Part shown: positions 1 through 5,213 of the stretch, piece after piece | How the letters are laid out: each line of letters opens with the position of its first letter | Numbering within the stretch: the stretch's first letter is position 1 | Assembly (NCBI GenBank): GCA_024695315.1 | Contig: JAILIJ010000120.1 | Span: 1-5,213 of the forward strand | DNA: 5,213 nucleotides | Source: Bacteroidaceae bacterium | Lineage (GTDB): Bacteria; Bacteroidota; Bacteroidia; Bacteroidales; Bacteroidaceae | Direction of reading: 5' to 3' | The notes under the pieces: generated by a model | The model's input: the letters and a program-made list of their open reading frames with translations, nothing else | What the model was told of the DNA's origin: nothing | Databases searched by the model: none | Program-made: the position numbers and the translations under genes

Positions 1-439
1 CAGGTAGAATAAAAAAAGAAACCAAAAATATTTCAGATGTATACACAAATAAAAATGGGTATAAACCTACTGCTGCATCCCAAATATTCTTAATATCCCC
101 ACTAAAATATGCCACATTATATGTACTAGTATAGCTTCTCATAAAAAATGCAGATAATATTACAAAAAAAGGAATACTTGTAATTATTATTTCCGAACAT
201 CGTCCACGTTTACTAATTGCGCCTTCCAACAAACATAAAAAATTATAGATTATAATTTGCGAAACCATCATGGCAATTAATAAGAATATTATTTTTACTA
301 ATATAGGTACTGGTTTACAATATTGATTTGATAATCCAAGAGCATAGTTACTCTTTATAAAAAGCATTCCTCCAAAAATAGATATAAAACTCCATATTAA
401 ATTTACAACTATTCTCACCTTCATATAATTGTTTTGCAA
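1..439 (-). CDS. Polytopic membrane protein, N-terminal part, unidentified
   Basis: This open frame runs from the TTG at 439 off the left edge, giving 146 visible residues and no stop. I translated it by hand. It is strongly hydrophobic, with likely membrane segments near residues 8-28, 46-71, 84-100 and 124-145. A basic stretch (KRGR, 77-80) lies between segments 2 and 3. A polar loop (about 101-123) containing SGDIKNIWDAA lies between segments 3 and 4. The TTG is preferred over the in-frame ATG at 424 because a GGAGGAA site sits 5-7 bases before the TTG but about 20 bases before the ATG. The gene lies 55 bp after the broken dehydratase and is probably in the same transcript. By context it could be a polymerase, flippase, acyltransferase or GT-C glycosyltransferase of the polysaccharide pathway. 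The acidic loop after an early helix would fit GT-C, but no diagnostic motif is visible. The reading frame is well supported; the function is not. Confidence 0.8.
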   Translation of the reverse strand, partial: MQNNYMKVRIVVNLIWSFISIFGGMLFIKSNYALGLSNQYCKPVPILVKIIFLLIAMMVSQIIIYNFLCLLEGAISKRGRCSEIIITSIPFFVILSAFFMRSYTSTYNVAYFSGDIKNIWDAAVGLYPFLFVYTSEIFLVSFFILP

Positions 440-444
440 TGATG

Positions 445-451
445 TTCCTCC
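445..451 (-). promoter_or_regulatory. Strong Shine-Dalgarno site that selects a TTG start
   Basis: Read on the minus strand, GGAGGAA is followed by ACATCA-type spacing and then TTG at 439-437. The next in-frame ATG (424-422) is five codons later and too far from this site for normal initiation. The frame is closed upstream by a TGA at 463-461, so the start must lie within this short interval. Confidence 0.7.
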
Positions 452-525
452 AACTACGTTTCATAAGAAACCTAAAAATTACTACACTCTATTATTATCC
501 CCTATATGATTCTAATATATCCCTT

Positions 526-1212
526 ACGTAGTCTGTAGTCATGATTTTATCAACTGTGCCCTGTACGTCGAGGCGCTTTGTGTTGTGTGATGTGTATGCA
601 TCAGAAGCCATTGTGTGAACCTGGCCATCTACGAAGAACTTGTCGTAGTTGAGGTCACGGCCGTCTGGAAGTACACGGTAGTAGTTGCCCATATCTACGG
701 AACGAACACACTCTTCGTTTGTCATAAGTGTCTCGAAAAGCTTCTCGCCGTGACGTGTTCCAATAATTTTTGTGCCTGTGTCACCGAAGAGCTGCTGAAC
801 AGCCTTTGCAAGGTCACCGATCGTAGAAGCATCAGACTTCTGAACAAAGAGGTCACCTGGCTCGCCGTGCTCGAAAGCAAACATAACAAGTGCAACTGCC
901 TCATCAAGATTCATGAGGAAACGAGTCATCTCTGGATCTGTGATTGTGATTGGATTGCCTGCTTTGATCTGGTCGATGAAAAGAGGGATAACTGAACCAC
1001 GAGAACACATTACATTGCCGTAACGTGTTGTGCAGATTGTAGTCTTGCCGGCTGCAACACGAGCGTTTGCACCGATAACCTTTTCCATCATAGCTTTTGA
1101 AATACCCATTGCGTTAATTGGGTAAGCAGCTTTGTCTGTTGAAAGGCAAACAACTCTCTGAACGCCTGCCTCAACTGCTGCATGAAGAACATTGTCAGTT
1201 CCCTCAACATTT
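526..1212 (-). repeat. Direct repeat, left copy (dehydratase coding sequence)
   Basis: This segment aligns without gaps to 4527-5213 at a constant offset of 4001 bases. Hand counting over 601-1200 found about 70 mismatches in 600 positions, about 88% identity. Similarity fades in the last ten or so codons and is absent downstream of the stop codons, so the repeat is confined to the coding sequence. Confidence 0.9.
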
Positions 1213-1343
1213 ATACGAACTGCCTCCATTGGGAAGAACTCGCAAGATGGAACCTGCTTTAATGCTGCCGCATGGAAGATGAAATCAACACCTGGCATAA
1301 CATCCTGCACTGAGCGCATGTTACGAACATCGCCGATGTAGAA

Positions 1344-1346
1344 CTA
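1344..1346 (-). other. Premature in-frame TAG in the dehydratase gene
   Basis: The minus strand reads AAG GTA TAG TTC TAC ATC GGC GAT, that is K V stop F Y I G D. Relatives carry K-F-Y-I-G-D at this point, so a single A-to-T change from AAG (Lys) explains the stop. The frame is identical on both sides and no indel is needed. TAG also terminates the GT-C gene (1569-1567) and the second dehydratase copy (4504-4502), so it is used as an ordinary stop codon here. Confidence 0.85.
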
Positions 1347-1566
1347 TACCTTGCCAGCAAGGTCTGGGTGCTCAGCCTGAAGCTGATGTCTCATATCATC
1401 CTGCTTCTTCTCGTCACGTGAGAAGATACGAATCTCCTTAAGATCAGAATCAAGGAAATGTTTAAGAACTGTACTTCCAAAAGAGCCTGTTTCTCCAGTA
1501 ATCATCAAAGTTTTATCTTTAAATAATTCGCAATTCATTTATTTATTCTCAGTTAATATATGCCAA

Positions 1567-3717
1567 CTAATGCTTATTATCTCTTACCCATACTTTATAC
1601 TTCCAGGCATCATCTGGATTATCAGAAATCTGCTTATATTCTTTTCCTAATTCGGTATAAAAAGCATTTGCATAATTTGTATATCCCCAAACTTCCATAT
1701 CAGGATTAAAAATAACTATTCTAGGTTGTTTTTCTCTTAAATCATTGATTACATCTTTTTCATACCAATCCATGTACCATGGTAGCATATAACATGCACT
1801 GTTTGCAGGATATCTGTTCTTATATAATAAATAAGTCGAATCGCAACTATATGCATCAATTAGTATTTCTTCATTATTTTTTGTATAAGACACAACTCTA
1901 CTTTCCAACTCTGATACCGGTTGCTGTTCATAGAGCAAATTCGAACCAACAGATTGTGCATATATACTCAACATATATATACCAACCACAACGCTGGCCG
2001 GTAAAGCAATCTTTTTAACATATGTATGAAATAGTTCTTCACCATATAAGGCTATTATCATAATTGCCACATACCATGCAGCAATTCCATGAAAAGAATA
2101 ACCTCTAGTCGCAGAAAAGATCATCACTAGAAACAGACTTATACTTTCTATATACTTTTTCTTTGTTAGCATTGTTACAATAACTGCAATAGCTACTGTA
2201 ATTACTATTAACTGTATCACGTCTGCATTTGTTGCACTAGCTGTTATAAGTAGATTAAACTTATCTGCCACTATACCAAAGAAATTTTGCTCTGAAGCTA
2301 TAAATGGTTCAAAGAAATTACTTCCCATTGCACCATAATTTATATATACCTCTCTGTTAAACAAGTAAAACTGTTCAAAAGCTTTTTTTAGAGAATGATT
2401 GATATCAAAATATAGTACCGCCAAAATTACTGGTACACTCAGCGATATAAACAATCCTATATATCTGTTAAACACATACCTAAAACTAATTGACTCTGAT
2501 TTCATTAGCCATGTTATTTCCAGTCCTATTACGAGAACAACTATTACGATAATTGCGTATGCACTAATAAATGCAGAACCAAAACTCCCCCATACAGCTA
2601 ACGATATAACAATTGATCTATCCCAACCAATTGTCCTATCTTTATAATACTCTATAAATTCAAGCAACAATACCACCATGCATAATCCTTGCATTCCATC
2701 GCTTAGAATCATATAACCATATGTACCACCAAGAATAGATGTAACAAAAATGCACTCTAGAATAACTAACAAAATCATTTTTTTCATTCCGAATGTTTTT
2801 TTGTGTCGATTATAGAGCCCTCCCCATATAAGAGCCTCTAACAAATAATATGATAGTCTAAATTGTTCAATAGACTTTGCTCCTAGTAATGCAAAAAATC
2901 CACATATATAATACATTACCGGGGTATGCTGAGTTACATAATCCCTGTAAAGGACGCCTCCATGAGCAATAATCATGCCGCCTCGTATGTTGTCAAATTC
3001 ATCAGTAAAGTCACCAACCACTGCAAACGAATTAAGTAATATAAGCACAATTACCGCTATTATTGTTCCACCAAATAATCTATCGAGCATCAATTGCTCT
3101 TGATTTGCATATAAGTAATATCCTCTTACATATGCAACAGAAATTAATAACACAACAATTACTATATAAAACATCCACCAATTATCTGTATTTCCGCCAT
3201 ATATAGCCAAACATAGTGATCCATGTTGGATGCCATCATTATAATATGCAGCATGATTGTCTTTTTCATCTCCAAGATAAAAAGATAAACATGTATTATC
3301 GTCTACTTGAACAGGCTTTACTTGTATAACATATTCCTTATCCTTCGACAGTATTATATTTTCATCAAATTTAAATGTATTAAACTCATTATCAACAAGA
3401 TTACTCGCATTATAGTTTTTACTATATAATATTCTATCTGTTTTCTTTTCGATTATCTGAATATTCCAGATAGAATTATTGTCTCTAGCAAATGTTGCAA
3501 CTTTGAGCGCCACTCCATTCATAACATTGTATGGTGACACAAATTTCTGCTCTAATACGTCTCCTGGCGCATGCAATATAACACTCGATGCCGCATTTTC
3601 ATTGAGATATTCATATTCTAAATATGTAAGTTTTGTTCTAGACTTACATATAGCTAATACCCCAATCATCCATATAAAAACTAGACCTATGATAAAAACT
3701 ATTTTTCTTTTTTTCAT
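1567..3717 (-). CDS. GT-C-type polytopic membrane glycosyltransferase with extracytoplasmic domains
   Basis: This is a 716-residue integral membrane protein. In order: an N-terminal anchor helix (about 6-24); a soluble, strand-rich region (about 30-178) probably outside the membrane; helices near 182-200 and 214-233; a loop with GDFTDEFDNIRGG (235-247) and HGGVLYRDYVTQHTPVMYY (252-270); more helices spread over about 267-586; and a C-terminal soluble tail (about 590-716). An acidic first loop followed by LYRDxxxxHxPxxYY is characteristic of GT-C enzymes of the GT39/GT83-like type, which transfer sugars from polyprenyl-phosphate donors on the outer face. Asp239, Glu240 and Asp242 are candidate catalytic acids. 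The start ATG directly abuts the TAA of the GT2 gene, with AAGGG 11 bases upstream, so the two are almost certainly co-translated. That pairing suggests GT2 makes the lipid-linked donor this enzyme uses. The sugar and acceptor cannot be told from sequence. The gene is AT-rich, unlike the dehydratase copies. Some proteins of this architecture are annotated only as hypothetical membrane proteins. Confidence 0.83.
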   Translation of the reverse strand: MKKRKIVFIIGLVFIWMIGVLAICKSRTKLTYLEYEYLNENAASSVILHAPGDVLEQKFVSPYNVMNGVALKVATFARDNNSIWNIQIIEKKTDRILYSKNYNASNLVDNEFNTFKFDENIILSKDKEYVIQVKPVQVDDNTCLSFYLGDEKDNHAAYYNDGIQHGSLCLAIYGGNTDNWWMFYIVIVVLLISVAYVRGYYLYANQEQLMLDRLFGGTIIAVIVLILLNSFAVVGDFTDEFDNIRGGMIIAHGGVLYRDYVTQHTPVMYYICGFFALLGAKSIEQFRLSYYLLEALIWGGLYNRHKKTFGMKKMILLVILECIFVTSILGGTYGYMILSDGMQGLCMVVLLLEFIEYYKDRTIGWDRSIVISLAVWGSFGSAFISAYAIIVIVVLVIGLEITWLMKSESISFRYVFNRYIGLFISLSVPVILAVLYFDINHSLKKAFEQFYLFNREVYINYGAMGSNFFEPFIASEQNFFGIVADKFNLLITASATNADVIQLIVITVAIAVIVTMLTKKKYIESISLFLVMIFSATRGYSFHGIAAWYVAIMIIALYGEELFHTYVKKIALPASVVVGIYMLSIYAQSVGSNLLYEQQPVSELESRVVSYTKNNEEILIDAYSCDSTYLLYKNRYPANSACYMLPWYMDWYEKDVINDLREKQPRIVIFNPDMEVWGYTNYANAFYTELGKEYKQISDNPDDAWKYKVWVRDNKH

Positions 3718-4428
3718 TTATCTCATTTCCCTTTTAAACTTCCTGAAGTCTCCTAATGCATTCCAACCTATTTTTATAATCCTTGGAATATTTATCGAAT
3801 TAACTCCAGCTTGTCTAGGTTTAAAAGAAATCTCCTTAAAATCGATTTTTTCATCATAATAAGAGAAAAATGTAGTTATCATTATGTTTGGCAAATTATA
3901 ATCCGCCGGCATTCTAGATAAGTATTTATTAACTACATCAGCTTTCATTAATCTATATGGCGCATTAGCATCTGGTACATTTACGCCAAAATAGATTTTG
4001 AGTAATTTGCAGACCACTTGTTCCACAAAAGCTCTATCTTTTCCGTCGCCTCTCACTGTTCTATTTCCAAATATACCGTCATAGTTTTCTCGTTCATCCC
4101 AGAACATTTCAAATTCATTTGGATCTGTCTGGCCATCAGAATCTGTTTGGAATATATAATCCGCACCATTTTCAATTGCATATTTATATAGCGCTATTAC
4201 CTTCGGGCCATGGTATTGATTTGTTTCCGATAAAATCTCTATTTGTGGATACTCTGTGTTCTTCATATTCACTAGAATTTCATGTGTTCTATCTTTACTA
4301 CCACTGTCAGCGATAACTATTTTCGAATCTCCCGATTTCCCGTTTAAAATCGGATACCACTGCTCGATAACCTCCTGTATATTATCCTCCTCATTATAGG
4401 CGGGCATAACAATATAAATCTTTTCCAT
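3718..4428 (-). CDS. GT2-family glycosyltransferase, polyprenyl-phosphate sugar synthase-like
   Basis: This 236-residue protein has a GT-A fold of the dolichol/polyprenyl-phosphate mannosyl- or glucosyltransferase type. Visible motifs are the N-terminal nucleotide-binding strand IVMPAYNEEDNI (6-17), ADSGSKDRT (40-48), the metal-binding DSD in QTDSDGQ (94-100), GNRTVRGDGKDR (121-132) and DANAPYRLMK (153-162). The GNRxxRxD block followed by a conserved-type N and FR/YR motif is typical of DPM1/GtrB-like enzymes, which transfer a sugar from a nucleotide donor to polyprenyl phosphate at the inner membrane face. No membrane helices follow the catalytic domain, unlike GtrB, so it resembles the soluble, DPM1-like form and may associate peripherally with the membrane. 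It starts 73 bp after the upstream dehydratase copy and ends directly at the start codon of the GT-C gene. An alternative is a GT2 that adds a sugar to a lipid-linked oligosaccharide. The fold is certain; donor and acceptor are inferred. Confidence 0.9.
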   Translation of the reverse strand: MEKIYIVMPAYNEEDNIQEVIEQWYPILNGKSGDSKIVIADSGSKDRTHEILVNMKNTEYPQIEILSETNQYHGPKVIALYKYAIENGADYIFQTDSDGQTDPNEFEMFWDERENYDGIFGNRTVRGDGKDRAFVEQVVCKLLKIYFGVNVPDANAPYRLMKADVVNKYLSRMPADYNLPNIMITTFFSYYDEKIDFKEISFKPRQAGVNSINIPRIIKIGWNALGDFRKFKREMR

Positions 4429-4434
4429 ATTTTT

Positions 4435-4438
4435 CTCC
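4435..4438 (-). promoter_or_regulatory. Ribosome binding site of the GT2 gene
   Basis: The minus strand reads CGGAGAAAAATATG, placing GGAG six bases before the ATG at 4428. This fixes the GT2 start, which also gives the expected family N-terminus. Confidence 0.65.
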
Positions 4439-4501
4439 GATAGTATAAAGCAATAAAATTAATGTTCTTTGTTGTCCTTTATCACCTCTAATCCAAGAAT
4501 A

Positions 4502-5213
4502 CTAACTATTTTCAAGCATCTCACGTACGTAGTCAGTTGTCATAATTTTATCTACAGTTCCCTGTACATCCAATCTCTTTGTATTATGAGAGGTATATGC
4601 TTCGTTAGCCATTGTGTGAACCTCGCCGTTTACGAAAAACTTGTCGTAGTTGAGGTCACGGCCGTCTGGAAGTACTCTGTAGTAATCGCCCATGTCTACG
4701 GCACGAACACACTCTTCATTTGTCATAAGTGTCTCGTATAATTTCTCACCGTGACGTGTACCGATAATCTTTGTGCCTGTGTCGCCAAAGAGCTGCTGAA
4801 CAGCCTTTGCAAGGTCTCCGATTGTAGAAGCATCAGACTTCTGTACGAAAAGATCACCTGGCTCGCCGTGCTCAAATGCAAACATAACGAGGGCAACTGC
4901 TTCATCAAGATTCATAAGGAAACGAGTCATCTCTGGATCTGTAATGGTGATAGGGTTTCCTGCCTTGATCTGGTCGATGAAAAGAGGAATAACTGAACCA
5001 CGTGAACACATAACGTTACCGTAACGTGTAGTACAGATTGTAGTCTTACCAGCAGCAACACGAGCGTTGGCGCCGATAACCTTTTCCATCATAGCCTTTG
5101 AAATACCCATAGCATTGATTGGGTATGCAGCCTTGTCTGTTGAAAGACAAACAACACGCTGTACGCCAGCCTCTACAGCTGCGTGAAGCACATTGTCAGT
5201 ACCCTCTACGTTT
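4502..5213 (-). CDS. capE: CapE/FnlA-type UDP-GlcNAc 4,6-dehydratase/5-epimerase, second copy, 5' end outside window
   Basis: The last 236 residues are visible and the stop is TAG. The frame is open to the right edge, beginning NVEGTDN, which matches residue 110 onward of the other copy. A GTG at 5191 is internal (within NVLHAAVEAG) and is not a start. The catalytic region STDKAAYPINAMGISK is present, with the TDK triplet, Met in place of the usual SDR Tyr, and the active-site Lys, followed by TRYGNV and TRHGEK. It matches my memory of Staphylococcus aureus CapE, which makes the keto-sugar precursor of UDP-L-FucNAc. No stop or frameshift occurs in the visible part, so this may be the functional copy. 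Compared with the broken copy it has about 11 substitutions, all in the last 80 or so residues, and ends ENS rather than ESYRG. GC content is about 48% in sampled lines, well above the adjacent glycosyltransferases. The gene is upstream of GT2 and probably co-transcribed. Whether its N-terminal NADP loop is intact cannot be seen. Confidence 0.92.
   Translation of the reverse strand, partial: NVEGTDNVLHAAVEAGVQRVVCLSTDKAAYPINAMGISKAMMEKVIGANARVAAGKTTICTTRYGNVMCSRGSVIPLFIDQIKAGNPITITDPEMTRFLMNLDEAVALVMFAFEHGEPGDLFVQKSDASTIGDLAKAVQQLFGDTGTKIIGTRHGEKLYETLMTNEECVRAVDMGDYYRVLPDGRDLNYDKFFVNGEVHTMANEAYTSHNTKRLDVQGTVDKIMTTDYVREMLENS
4527..5213 (-). repeat. Direct repeat, right copy (dehydratase coding sequence), cut by the window edge
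   Basis: This is the partner of 526-1212, in the same orientation. Similarity still holds at the right edge, so the repeat must extend beyond the window. The longest exact stretches, such as those around 4640-4670 and 4790-4816, are a few tens of bases. Confidence 0.9.

Larger units (their letters stand above)
495..1538 (-). pseudogene. capE: CapE/FnlA-type UDP-GlcNAc 4,6-dehydratase/5-epimerase, broken by an in-frame TAG
   Basis: The frame encodes 347 codons, a normal length for this family, but codon 65 is TAG (1346-1344). This splits it into a 64-residue N-terminal piece and a downstream part in the same frame; the next ATG is codon 74 (1319). The family is cytosolic extended SDRs that use NADP to convert UDP-GlcNAc to a UDP-2-acetamido-2,6-dideoxy-4-keto-hexose, the first step toward UDP-L-FucNAc (CapE/FnlA/WbjB branch). 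Visible motifs are the nucleotide-binding loop TGETGSFG (14-21), RDEKKQDD (41-48), FYIGDVR after the stop, HAAALKQVPSCEFFP, STDKAAYPINAMGISK with TDK at 134-136, Met144 where classical SDRs have Tyr, Lys148, and TRYGNV. Met at the Tyr position points to CapE/CapD-like enzymes rather than PseB. Glu16 is odd, since relatives usually have Gly. The start follows the GT-C gene by 28 bp with only a weak GAGAA site. Without readthrough, neither fragment should be active, because the NADP-binding loop and the catalytic residues are separated. Family assignment is firm; the exact product stereochemistry is inferred. Confidence 0.87.

Noticed and set aside
458..471. Small inverted repeat GTTTC-ATAA-GAAAC between the dehydratase and the left-edge gene
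   Set aside because: A five-base-pair, AT-rich stem with no T tract after it is too weak for a terminator, and the next ribosome binding site follows at once.
615..995. Plus-strand open frame of 126 codons, and a similar one at 4751-4996
   Set aside because: Both are antisense to the dehydratase copies and appear in both only because the underlying gene is duplicated. They are cysteine-rich with no recognisable domain or good ribosome binding site.
1344..1346. TAG as a pyrrolysine or reassigned codon
   Set aside because: TAG ends two other genes in this window, a single-base change to Lys explains it, and homologues have no special residue here.
495..1538. Assignment as PseB (pseudaminic acid pathway) dehydratase
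   Set aside because: PseB-type enzymes keep Tyr in the YGATK motif. Here the motif is MGISK, as in CapE-like enzymes, and the overall sequence resembles CapE.
3479..3859. Plus-strand open frame of 126 codons spanning the GT2/GT-C junction
   Set aside because: It is antisense to two well-supported genes, has no family resemblance and is explained by AT-rich composition.
4442..4447. TATACT on the minus strand as a -10 box ahead of GT2
   Set aside because: No acceptable -35 box is found at about 17 bases. It sits almost on top of the ribosome binding site, and the short gap fits an operon.
4502..5191. Reading the right-hand dehydratase as a complete 229-residue gene starting at the GTG at 5191
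   Set aside because: The GTG is the internal Val of NVLHAAVEAG. Upstream codons continue the homology (NVEGTDN) to the window edge.

Overview
All genes in this window read leftward (minus strand). The window looks like the interior of a surface-polysaccharide (capsule, exopolysaccharide or cell-wall glycan) cluster of a low-GC Gram-positive bacterium. AT-rich glycosyltransferase genes, purine-rich Shine-Dalgarno sites and the closest remembered protein match (staphylococcal CapE) suggest Firmicutes. A gut or rumen Clostridia/Lachnospiraceae-type organism is plausible, but this is inference and no marker gene is present.

In transcription order (high to low coordinates): (1) the C-terminal two thirds of a CapE/FnlA-type UDP-GlcNAc 4,6-dehydratase/5-epimerase, cut by the right edge (4502-5213); (2) a soluble GT2 glycosyltransferase resembling polyprenyl-phosphate sugar synthases (3718-4428); (3) directly abutting it, a 716-residue polytopic GT-C-type membrane glycosyltransferase (1567-3717); (4) a second, full-length CapE-type gene (495-1538) broken by one in-frame TAG at codon 65; (5) the N-terminal 146 residues of an unidentified polytopic membrane protein running off the left edge (1-439), whose best start is a TTG behind a strong ribosome binding site.

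The two dehydratase copies are direct repeats 4001 bp apart, about 88% identical in DNA and about 95% in protein. They are markedly GC-richer than the genes between and beside them. They frame a two-gene cassette whose likely logic is that the GT2 enzyme charges a lipid carrier with a sugar and the GT-C enzyme transfers it outside the membrane. Recombination between the repeats would delete the cassette and also remove the premature stop, leaving one intact dehydratase gene. No RNA genes, CRISPR array, insertion sequence or convincing terminator were seen. All gaps between genes are under 75 bp, consistent with one long operon.
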